From contig CABUOE010000118.1 of assembly GCA_902493155.1 (NCBI GenBank), forward strand, positions 1 to 7,008: a DNA stretch of 7,008 bases. Direction: 5' to 3'. Made by a program: the position numbers and the translations under genes. Below are positions 1-5,001 of this stretch, piece after piece. The stretch is from an uncultured Eubacteriales bacterium. GTDB lineage: Bacteria; Bacillota; Clostridia; Oscillospirales; Ruminococcaceae. Every line of letters starts with the position of its first letter. Position 1 is the first letter of the stretch. The notes below the pieces were generated by a model, which was not told where the DNA came from, ran no database searches, and saw nothing but the letters and a program-made list of their open reading frames with translations.

Positions 1-39
1 CATAATGAGCCGATGGAAAAAGAAAATATGGTAATTTAA
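1..39 (+). CDS. possible 3' end of an upstream gene
   Basis: Frame 1 is open from the window edge and reads HNEPMEKENMVI before a TAA stop at 37-39. A hairpin follows nine bases later, which is the usual arrangement for the end of a gene. Twelve residues are too few to identify a family, and an open run this short can occur by chance, so this is only a suggestion that a plus-strand gene ends here. Confidence 0.22.
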   Translation, partial: HNEPMEKENMVI

Positions 40-47
40 GCAATACA

Positions 48-73
48 AAGCGGTGTAGTTGAATACACCGCTT
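48..73. terminator. 10-bp perfect hairpin, possible terminator
   Basis: AAGCGGTGTA (48-57) is perfectly complementary to TACACCGCTT (64-73) across a six-base loop. It lies just after the possible gene end at 39, so it may terminate plus-strand transcription. No T-tract follows on the plus strand, and the minus-strand flank is only mildly T-rich, so it is a weak intrinsic terminator at best and could instead be a structured or protein-binding site. Confidence 0.4.
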
Positions 74-249
74 AGAAGCGCAAAAGCTATATGGCAAGTA
101 GTGATGCTTTTATCAATTTGACAGAGCACAACGCCATGCCCCGCACCACTAAAAGCGATCTTTTATTGGAAATCCCTTCGTTTAGAAATCCGCTTCAACA
201 AATGCATCTCCTTTCTATCGGTGAGTCATAGTACATCATCACACTACCC
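74..249. other. intergenic stretch upstream of the XRE gene, no convincing gene
   Basis: A 46-codon plus-strand frame (ATG at 91, stop at 229-231) has no Shine-Dalgarno sequence and no recognisable protein. On the minus strand GAAAGGAG (208-215) precedes a 12-to-14-codon basic mini-frame ending near 166, with no gene behind it. TTGACA at 118-123 resembles a -35 box but has no -10 box 16-18 bases downstream. The promoter of the XRE gene is presumably in or just after this stretch but is not evident by eye. Confidence 0.4.
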
Positions 250-285
250 TACACACTAATTTAAGTGAGCTGGAGTACACACTAA
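250..285 (+). repeat. pair of 10-bp direct repeats, candidate XRE operator
   Basis: TACACACTAA occurs perfectly at 250-259 and 276-285, start to start 26 bases. The second copy ends one base before the ATG of the XRE gene and lies between its likely ribosome binding site (GGAG, 272-275) and the start codon. A related ACACTAC is found just upstream at 241-247. XRE repressors commonly bind repeats at their own promoters, so autoregulation at this site is a reasonable inference. Two copies of a 10-mer could also arise by chance in A/C-rich sequence. Confidence 0.4.
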
Positions 286-286
286 A

Positions 287-646
287 ATGGTAGTAGAGGT
301 GATGAATGTGTATGTTGCGCTTGATCTTCTGGCAAAGGCTGTGAGAGAGGCCAGAGAAGAACGGGGTCTTTCTCAACGGGAATTGGCCCGCAGGCTAAGC
401 ATGAATACAAGAACAATCATGGATTTGGAGATCTGTCGCAGCAATCCGAAGGGCGAAACCATTTTCCTTATCGCCCGTGAGCTGCACATCAGCTTAGATG
501 CCATCGCACACGCCGGCACCTCTCGTCCGAATTCGGTCAGCGCCGATGTGCTGGAGTTTTTCTCCGGAAAAGACGATGCTGAATCAAAGGACTATATCAA
601 CCTCTGTCGTCAGGTAGAGATGATGAAGAACAAGGAAGATCAGTAA
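287..646 (+). CDS. XRE-family helix-turn-helix transcriptional regulator
   Basis: This 119-residue protein has an N-terminal Cro/C1-type helix-turn-helix at about residues 17-71. The scanning and recognition helices lie around LSQRELARRLSMNTRTI (28-44), and the typical end of the fold is the IARELHISLDAI stretch (62-73). The C-terminal 40 residues are polar and charged, with no second known domain, and probably serve for dimerisation or stability. It would bind DNA in the cytoplasm as a repressor or activator. The ATG at 287 is preferred because GGAG at 272-275 lies 11 bases upstream; the in-frame ATG at 302 has GAGGT almost touching it. The 10-bp repeats just upstream suggest it controls itself. 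It sits immediately before an integrase remnant in the same direction, an arrangement common at the ends of integrative elements, so it is probably the surviving regulator of a decayed element. Its targets are unknown. Confidence 0.88.
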   Translation: MVVEVMNVYVALDLLAKAVREAREERGLSQRELARRLSMNTRTIMDLEICRSNPKGETIFLIARELHISLDAIAHAGTSRPNSVSADVLEFFSGKDDAESKDYINLCRQVEMMKNKEDQ

Positions 647-648
647 CG

Positions 649-1012
649 GAGAAGTATCGTATACTGCTGCTGCCGACGGATGCGATAGACGTATTGAAAA
701 TGCAGAAATGCAGGGCTGGCAGCAGCGAATGGGTATTCTCGTCCACGGCAGGAGGCCCCATGTCCCCGGACCGTCCTGCATATACTGCAAAGAGTCCTGA
801 AAAAGCAGGGCCGCCGCGCATTCGCTTCCATGACCTTCAGACACACCTTCGCAACCATGGCGCTCCAGAACGACGTGAGCGTGAAAACGGTTTCTTCCAT
901 GCCGGGTCACTACTTGGTGGTCTTCACGTTGAACACCTGCGCCCACGTTACCACTGATGTGCAGTTCAAGGCGGCTCAAACCGCGGGCAATATCTTATCC
1001 CGTGCAGTATAG
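649..1012 (+). pseudogene. tyrosine recombinase/integrase C-terminal remnant, frameshifted
   Basis: Pieces of a phage-type integrase catalytic domain can be read in order but in alternating frames. They are a beta-strand segment with RILLLPTDAIDVLK and SEWVFSSTAGGPMSPD (to about 771), then VLHILQRVLKK (773-805, next frame), then AGPPRIRFHD (back in the first frame), then RHTFATMALQNDVSVKTVSS and GHY to the stop at 1010-1012. At least three frame changes are therefore needed, near 772, 806 and 838. The box II HxxR motif is split by one of them. The position of the nucleophilic tyrosine, normally in a TYAHVT-like motif, reads NTCAHVT, so the catalytic residue is cysteine. The N-terminal arm-binding and core-binding domains are absent; the sequence upstream is the XRE gene. 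The recombinase cannot be active. It begins directly after the XRE stop, which suggests a deletion joined the two. The last 60 codons stay open but lack an evident start signal. Confidence 0.88.
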
Positions 1013-1086
1013 ACCTTTCCGCTATCCCATTGGGGCAGCGTTTGGGTCAGGAAAAAGCGGTATCCAAAAACAACAACTTAAAAAAC

Positions 1087-1122
1087 AAAACTCCTCGAAA
1101 TCAAACGATTTCGAGGAGTTTT
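1087..1122. terminator. strong bidirectional hairpin terminator
   Basis: A perfect 16-base inverted repeat (1087-1102 and 1107-1122, core CTCCTCGAAATC / GATTTCGAGGAG) closes a four-base AAAC loop. Runs of A on the left and T on the right give it intrinsic-terminator character on both strands. It lies 75 bases after the integrase remnant and also faces the leftward operon coming from the right, so it probably insulates the two converging blocks. Confidence 0.85.
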
Positions 1123-1145
1123 GGTGCGCCGTGATGGATTTTTCC
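1122..1145 (-). other. tRNA 3'-end-like sequence, possible attachment-site remnant
   Basis: Read on the minus strand, 1140-1122 looks like the last 19 bases of a tRNA: a T-stem 3' strand, a seven-base acceptor strand ACGGCGC, a discriminator A and an encoded CCA. The bases that should form the 5' strand of the T-stem do not pair, and no anticodon or D arm follows, so this is not a tRNA gene. Integrases of this type commonly insert into tRNA 3' ends and leave a short copy beside the integrase gene, which is where this lies. The attachment-site reading is inference and the match is degenerate. Confidence 0.3.
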
Positions 1146-1173
1146 CCCCGGCCTCCTGGTTCATAGACTGTCT

Positions 1174-1329
1174 CAAGGGCAAATCAGGGCCGTTTCGGTT
1201 TCCACGCAGTTTTGCCGGAGCAGAAATGGGTCCAGGCGAGGAAAAGCCCGCAGGGCATACGCTTGTATGGCCAAGGGTTTTGACGAAGCATGGGCACATT
1301 TCTGCCCGTCAAAACCGTGTTTGCCCTTG
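1174..1329. repeat. 156-bp nested inverted-repeat element, non-coding
   Basis: The gene-free interval 1013-1339 (327 bases) holds the terminator, the att-like site and this element. Its outer ends are a perfect 10-base inverted repeat (CAAGGGCAAA at 1174-1183, its complement at 1320-1329). Inside, 1209-1234 and the complement of 1291-1315 match over about 25 bases with a few differences. A 14-base unit GTTTTGnCGnAGCA also occurs directly at 1209-1222 and 1277-1290. A tight hairpin forms from GGTTTTGACG (1276-1285) and CGTCAAAACC (1307-1316). It contains no convincing coding frame. It may be a REP-like or MITE-like dispersed repeat, or a structured RNA or terminator downstream of the small gene at 1340-1660. 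No transposase or target-site duplication was seen. Confidence 0.6.
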
Positions 1330-1339
1330 TCCATCGATG

Positions 1340-1660
1340 TTATCTTTTTTGTATTTTATGAACAGTTCCTGAATTAGTTACTATACTTTGTTCTCTGTCA
1401 CACTTGACCACATCACCTACATCGACCGCTTCGTATTGCTCCTGAGTACATTTTAATTCAAATTGTCCCCAGCCGGCATCGTCTGGTTTACCCTGTTCCA
1501 CAGTGATATAATATCCGTAGTTGTCAGCTTGCTTTGCAAGAATGGTTACTTCTCCGCCCATTGGATAATAAGAACGCTGGATGTAAATAGAACGAAATAT
1601 TACAATGGAACAAATTAAAATTATGATAGCAATAATCCCTACTGTCGCCTTTCGTTTCAT
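1340..1660 (-). CDS. small membrane-anchored protein of unknown function
   Basis: The protein has 106 residues from the ATG at 1660, chosen because AGGAGG lies seven bases upstream; a longer frame from a TTG at 1693 would have no such site. MKRK is followed by one hydrophobic helix (about residues 6-24, GIIAIIILICSIVIF). A polar domain of about 80 residues, expected outside the membrane, comes next. This domain is rich in alternating beta-like segments (EVTILAK, YYITVE, FELKC, GDVVKCD, GTVHKI) and has two cysteines (71 and 87) that could form a disulfide. Cys17 lies inside the helix in ILIC, but isoleucine before the cysteine does not fit a lipobox, so a lipoprotein is unlikely. I do not recognise the family; the strand pattern could suit a small barrel, but that is a guess. 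It is the last gene on the strand of the sensor/ABC cluster, 278 bases after the ATPase gene, so it may be an accessory immunity or sensing protein, or simply a neighbour. Confidence 0.8.
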   Translation of the reverse strand: MKRKATVGIIAIIILICSIVIFRSIYIQRSYYPMGGEVTILAKQADNYGYYITVEQGKPDDAGWGQFELKCTQEQYEAVDVGDVVKCDREQSIVTNSGTVHKIQKR

Positions 1661-1667
1661 TAAAGTA

Positions 1668-1673
1668 CCTCCT
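1668..1673 (-). promoter_or_regulatory. ribosome binding site fixing the start of the small membrane protein
   Basis: The minus strand reads AGGAGG here, a full Shine-Dalgarno match, seven bases before the ATG at 1660-1658. It decides the start and trims eleven residues from the longest open frame. Confidence 0.85.
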
Positions 1674-1938
1674 CGCCGATTGGATTGAACCAACTTTTGC
1701 CCTTCTATATTTTATGACGCAAAAATCTCTGAATAGTTCCGCGTATATTGATAGTATATAGTCCATGTCACAAAAAAACCATTTGGTCCATTTTGCCACC
1801 ATTCGCTTGGCGGATTTTCCGTTGTTTCTGTCAAGTCCCGTCCAGTCCAATCTCATTCCGGGTCAAAAGTAGATCAAAGGCATTTCTACAATTGCGTAGA
1901 ATGAAATATATCAGCTTACTGCATTATGATTTGGTGGA
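1674..1938. other. intergenic gap between the ATPase and small-protein genes
   Basis: A small inverted repeat TTCTAC/GTAGAA (1884-1889 and 1896-1901) lies about 40 bases after the ATPase stop but has no T-tract. GTATAT is repeated directly at 1743-1748 and 1754-1759. No pair of good -35 and -10 boxes was found on the minus strand, so a separate promoter for the small gene cannot be claimed. A minus-strand frame runs from 1856 through the small gene in another frame; it has no ribosome binding site or recognisable family and is rejected. Confidence 0.4.
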
Positions 1939-2610
1939 CTATCCCCGAAAACGGCGCTTCATTTCATCCGCAGGGAGTGTGCCAAGCTGCCCGTCTTCAA
2001 TCGCATATATCTCATCGCATAGAGTTTCGATGTCCTCATAATTGTGGGAGGTCATTAGTATTGTTTTCCCCTCTGCGTGCAAGGTGCGGATAATTTCTTT
2101 TACATCGTTATAGGTCTTGTAGTCTAATGCGTTAAACGGTTCATCCAGGACAAGAATATCCTGCCCCTCCATGATTGCTTGTGCTAAACCGAGTTTTTGT
2201 TTCATGCCGAGAGAATAGTGCTCAACCTTGGTGCGATCTTCCGGGTCAAGACCGACCTTCTTCATAGCATCACGAATTTCTTGATCACCAATGACTCCCC
2301 GAATCCCTGCCAGATACCGCAGATTCTGTAATCCCGTGTCTAAATTGATAAAGCCGGGCGAATTGATTAGTACCCCCATGTTTTCAGGAAAGTCTCTGCT
2401 GTTGCCCAACGCTTGATCACGCACAGAAACAATTCCACTATCCGGCACAAGAAAACCACAAATAATCTGGAAAAGGACAGATTTACCACTTCCGTTAGAG
2501 CCGACAATTCCAACCGTATGTCCAGCCTCTACCGAGAGTGAAACATCCTTTAGAATCACTCGCCGTAAAAACGCCTTGCTGACTTTATCTAACTTGATAA
2601 TTGTACTCAT
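1939..2610 (-). CDS. ABC exporter ATP-binding protein, BcrA/LanF-like
   Basis: This 223-residue ATPase powers the two membrane proteins encoded just before it. All nucleotide-binding motifs are present: Walker A GSNGSGKS (37-44), a Q-loop region at LINSPGF (81-87), a signature YSLGMKQ (132-138), Walker B ILVLDEP with catalytic Glu157, the D-loop ALD (161-163) and switch histidine H189 in TSHN. The altered signature and the absence of a usual Q-loop glutamine are typical of the bacitracin/lantibiotic-immunity and drug-export branch (BcrA, LanF), as opposed to importers. The length is near the core domain alone, with little of the C-terminal extension seen in many BcrA proteins. Its ATG overlaps the stop of the 500-aa permease gene (ATGA), and GGAGGT (2617-2622) sits six bases upstream, so expression is coupled. 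The substrate cannot be read from sequence; a peptide or antibiotic is likely from family and context. Confidence 0.93.
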   Translation of the reverse strand: MSTIIKLDKVSKAFLRRVILKDVSLSVEAGHTVGIVGSNGSGKSVLFQIICGFLVPDSGIVSVRDQALGNSRDFPENMGVLINSPGFINLDTGLQNLRYLAGIRGVIGDQEIRDAMKKVGLDPEDRTKVEHYSLGMKQKLGLAQAIMEGQDILVLDEPFNALDYKTYNDVKEIIRTLHAEGKTILMTSHNYEDIETLCDEIYAIEDGQLGTLPADEMKRRFRG

Positions 2611-4109
2611 CGTTTAACCTCCACTTTTCCAAAGAGATACCGAGCCCCATAGTACCAGATCCAAGTCAACAGGATCAAATTGCAGACAACGAGCTCGACT
2701 GTCGTTGTGACAGGCAGAGATGTTCCACCCGTACCCTCAATACGCAGGCGCAACAAGCTTGATGCTCCGACTGGAAGCCACGGGATTGGCAGTAGACTTA
2801 GAAGATGCAGTAAAACAATGACCAGAAAACCAAATGCAGGATTCCTGTTTAAGCAAAGGAATAGGAAAATTACAAGAAACTGAAACCCCATATCAAGAAA
2901 TCGGAGCATAGTTGCCTCTAATACCAGCTCTACGGGAACAGCATAGTTCAAAGCAAAAATTGGAATGACCTCCGCCATCAACAAGCTCCCACAACAGCAA
3001 GCTATCCATTCCGCCGATACACAGAGTAATGATCGCAACATATTGTTCCGCCGCTTTGATCGTATCATCAGAAAAGCCGAGTTTTCGCTCGTTGCCTGTA
3101 TAAGAAATCGGCCCACCGGCCATAAAGGGAGCAGCTCCGCCAGTAACAATGCCATAAATCCGAGCGGATAGAAATATCCTGTGCCATGTCCGGCCAGCAG
3201 CCGAATGACCCACTCACGACCATCGATTGGAACTCCGCCAGAACACCAGACCCACCCGACCAGCAAAGCGAGCAATATGGCAAGCACAAGAAAATTACTT
3301 GCAGAGAACAGAATATGCCGATAATACGCAGGTAGCCCTTTGGATATGCGGTGATGATGCGCAGCACTTCGCCAACCACCTTGTATGCTGCAAATAACTG
3401 TTACGACAAATAGAAGCGTTACTATGACAGTCAAAGGGAAGCGCCAGCCCGCCGTCAGATTATGAAGCAACAAGACCCAATGGTTGATTCCGGTCAAATA
3501 GCAAAAAGGCGGTCTGGACATGATAGGCAATTTAATGCTCAAAATGGTGAGTATATAAAGTGCCAGCAAGACTTTGATTGCCTTTTGGCGTTGTAGGAAG
3601 TAACCGAGCCAAAGAGTCAACAATGCAATCAGCCAATAGCCCATCAACATATATACTGCGGCACAGAATACGGCTACCCATGCTCCTGGGAAGCTCTTGA
3701 CTAATAGCGGAGCAATCTCTTTAAGTAAGCTGCTTCCTGAAAAATTGTCCCATCCTTGCTTTATGACGGAAAGCCCCGCGCCAGTCACAAATAGAATGGT
3801 TATTTGCCCCAGCCATAGGCCGCTGCATAACACGCCGAGAGATCTCCATTTCGACGTGAAGTAATGCTTGTATGATCCATAGCGAAGGACAAAGATGATT
3901 GGGTCATCTTCCATAACGCTCCCGCAAAAAAACAGCAGTATAGGGAGAATCGCAAATATGAAATAATACTGGTTATATAGCAACGATAGTATGTGGCTCG
4001 ATAGAGCAGAGCACATACTTGTTCGGCGGCTCAACCCAAAGGCTAAAGAGAAGCCCCAAAACAGCAGAGGTTTTCCGAAGCCGATTTGCCGACAAAGTCT
4101 CTTAGTCAT
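2607..4109 (-). CDS. ABC-2-type permease, apparent tandem fusion of two permease units
   Basis: A 500-residue, very hydrophobic integral membrane protein, presumably the transmembrane partner of the ATPase that overlaps its end by four bases. Typical BcrB/LanE/LanG-type permeases have about 230-260 residues, so this is about double. Two halves with similar layout can be seen. Each has a leading hydrophobic helix (about 13-26; 268-288) and a second helix (48-63; 312-329). Each then has a polar loop of the form acid-x-FLxR-basic-K, namely EDDPIIFVLRYGSYKHYFTSKW-like at 67-88 and SENSAFLMIRSKRRN at 341-355. Further helices follow, and each half ends near a WRS or FGK basic segment (about 246 and 494). 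A basic linker with HHHR lies at 250-254. The halves are diverged, so internal duplication or fusion is inferred from layout, not from strong identity. The start is ATG 4109, five bases after the preceding stop, with only a weak AGAGAT-like site, so translational coupling is likely. Confidence 0.85.
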   Translation of the reverse strand: MTKRLCRQIGFGKPLLFWGFSLAFGLSRRTSMCSALSSHILSLLYNQYYFIFAILPILLFFCGSVMEDDPIIFVLRYGSYKHYFTSKWRSLGVLCSGLWLGQITILFVTGAGLSVIKQGWDNFSGSSLLKEIAPLLVKSFPGAWVAVFCAAVYMLMGYWLIALLTLWLGYFLQRQKAIKVLLALYILTILSIKLPIMSRPPFCYLTGINHWVLLLHNLTAGWRFPLTVIVTLLFVVTVICSIQGGWRSAAHHHRISKGLPAYYRHILFSASNFLVLAILLALLVGWVWCSGGVPIDGREWVIRLLAGHGTGYFYPLGFMALLLAELLPLWPVGRFLIQATSENSAFLMIRSKRRNNMLRSLLCVSAEWIACCCGSLLMAEVIPIFALNYAVPVELVLEATMLRFLDMGFQFLVIFLFLCLNRNPAFGFLVIVLLHLLSLLPIPWLPVGASSLLRLRIEGTGGTSLPVTTTVELVVCNLILLTWIWYYGARYLFGKVEVKR

Positions 4110-4114
4110 AATCT

Positions 4115-4888
4115 CTATATCGTATAAATTGCCTGTCTCTTAACTTTTGTGTAATAGAGGATGATCGCTCCGATCACAAGACACATTAACACAGGGCCGA
4201 CAATAAAAGAACCAAGGTTGATGTATACCCTGCAGGTGGGCTCAAACGCGGTTACGAAGCGGTAAGTTGCTAAATCGAGAGATGCAGACGAAAGAGAGGC
4301 TAAAATAAAGTTTTCTAAAATGACATACACAAAGGGAGCTGTCAAAATTACAAATATGTTCCGAGAAAATAGGGCCAGCACAAATCCAAAGGTCATTGTC
4401 AGAACACCTAATAACGCTTTCCATGCAGAAAGAAGTAAGCCGTAGATCAATGGGAACTGTACATACAGGGTCAGCAAGAAATGACTATATTTATCATGTG
4501 GCGGGAGTACGTTTGCGGGAGTAACTACATAAAGCGCACAAAGCAGCGACATAACATACGGAATAAAAAGGATGCAGAATCCAGACAGCGCGCAAGCTGC
4601 CCATTTAATACTCAAATACTTTTGCCTTGAAATTCGAGAAAGCGTATAAACAATAAAGCGGTCGCGCCGTTCATAATAGAGCTGCCAACACACTGGTATC
4701 GTAACGAACAAGGGAAAGAGCAATGCAATATATTCAGTTCCAATTTCCCATGCGTCGATATGGAAATAAACGGTATAGTCTCTTTGGAGAACGCAGGTAA
4801 GGATACAGGTCAGGACGGTCAATATCGCAGTTGTGGTGATGACAGGTTTGAAAATTTTGCCAAGTTCTAATTTCAAAAGCCGCAGCAT
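4115..4888 (-). CDS. ABC-2-type transporter permease
   Basis: A 257-residue membrane protein starting MLRLLKLELGKIF, the amphipathic N-terminus typical of ABC-2 permeases of the BcrB/LanE/LanG type. About six hydrophobic helices can be drawn: 15-34, 53-71, 97-121, 143-163, 165-197 and 227-246. A cytoplasmic loop, ERRDRFIVYTLSRISRQKY (73-91), matches the acid/R/K coupling motif seen twice in the next permease. It ends with a basic KVKRQ tail. The ATG at 4888 is chosen because AAAAGGA lies nine bases upstream; the open frame reaches a TTG at 4957, but that lies inside a hairpin. It is the first gene of the exporter block, 113 bases after the kinase gene and behind a candidate promoter, and is followed five bases on by the large permease gene. 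The pair with one ATPase suggests a heteromeric exporter for a peptide or antibiotic. Confidence 0.88.
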   Translation of the reverse strand: MLRLLKLELGKIFKPVITTTAILTVLTCILTCVLQRDYTVYFHIDAWEIGTEYIALLFPLFVTIPVCWQLYYERRDRFIVYTLSRISRQKYLSIKWAACALSGFCILFIPYVMSLLCALYVVTPANVLPPHDKYSHFLLTLYVQFPLIYGLLLSAWKALLGVLTMTFGFVLALFSRNIFVILTAPFVYVILENFILASLSSASLDLATYRFVTAFEPTCRVYINLGSFIVGPVLMCLVIGAIILYYTKVKRQAIYTI

Positions 4889-4897
4889 AGAATCACA

Positions 4898-4904
4898 TCC
4901 TTTT
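4898..4904 (-). promoter_or_regulatory. ribosome binding site fixing the start of the first permease
   Basis: AAAAGGA on the minus strand lies nine bases before the ATG at 4888-4886. It supports the 257-aa protein over the longer frame that would start from TTG at 4957. Confidence 0.7.
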
Positions 4905-4910
4905 GAACTA

Positions 4911-4939
4911 ATTTTACCTATCCTCACAAGTATGTGCAA
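4911..4939 (-). promoter_or_regulatory. candidate promoter for the ABC exporter genes
   Basis: On the minus strand a -10-like TAAAAT (4916-4911, five of six matches to consensus) lies exactly 17 bases after a poor -35-like TTGCAC (4939-4934, three of six). A weak -35 box with good spacing suits an activator-dependent promoter. Transcription would start near 4904, at the edge of the ribosome binding site, leaving a leader of only about 16 bases; that shortness is a reason for caution. Confidence 0.35.
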
Positions 4940-4941
4940 GT
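4927..4941 (-). repeat. ACTTG repeat spaced one helical turn, overlapping the -35 region
   Basis: On the minus strand ACTTG occurs at 4941-4937 and again at 4931-4927, exactly 10 bases apart, overlapping and just downstream of the -35-like box. Direct repeats by a weak -35 box are common activator sites, and LytTR regulators bind direct repeats, though those usually have longer units and about 21-base periodicity. The short unit makes chance quite possible. Confidence 0.25.
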
Positions 4942-4948
4942 CAGATGG

Positions 4949-4998
4949 AACAAACAAGGGGTTTAAGGGAATGAAATCCCCGAAACCCCTTGCTTGTT
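4949..4998 (-). terminator. long hairpin between the kinase and permease genes
   Basis: The arms at 4949-4964 and 4983-4998 pair over 16 bases, and an inner GGGA/TCCC stem (4967-4970, 4977-4980) extends it around a six-base loop. It begins three bases after the kinase stop. On the minus-strand RNA the single non-Watson-Crick position is a G-U pair, so the whole 16-bp stem forms there, while on the plus strand it is an A-C mismatch. This favours a function in the operon's own transcript. The flanking minus-strand sequence (TTGTTTGTTCC) is only moderately T-rich, so it may be a leaky terminator, a 3' stabiliser or a processing site. Confidence 0.65.
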
Positions 4999-5001
4999 AC
5001 T

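Noticed and set aside
118..123. Perfect TTGACA as a promoter -35 box
   Set aside because: No -10-like hexamer 16-18 bases downstream; the sequence there is GC-rich.
164..215. Minus-strand mini-frame with a GAAAGGAG site, resembling a leader peptide rich in basic residues
   Set aside because: No minus-strand gene follows it before the window edge, and no attenuator structure was seen after it.
91..231. 46-codon plus-strand open frame before the XRE gene
   Set aside because: No Shine-Dalgarno sequence, no recognisable domain, and short enough to be chance.
584..979. Minus-strand open frames opposite the integrase remnant
   Set aside because: The plus strand carries clear integrase motifs in order, so these are antisense shadows with no start signals or known domains.
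1661..1693. Longer start (TTG) for the small membrane protein
   Set aside because: The AGGAGG site directly before the ATG at 1660 would lie inside the extended coding sequence, and the extension has no site of its own.
1524..1856. 110-codon minus-strand frame overlapping the small membrane-protein gene
   Set aside because: Largely covers a gene with a strong ribosome binding site in another frame, and its composition is unlike a folded protein.
1674..1938. Separate promoter for the small membrane-protein gene (for example TTGACA-like and TATACT-like words on the minus strand)
   Set aside because: No pair of boxes has both good matches and 16-18-base spacing, so it cannot be supported by eye.
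4889..4957. Longer start (TTG at 4957) for the 257-aa permease
   Set aside because: It would begin inside the hairpin and run through the candidate promoter; the ATG at 4888 has a good ribosome binding site and a family-typical N-terminus.
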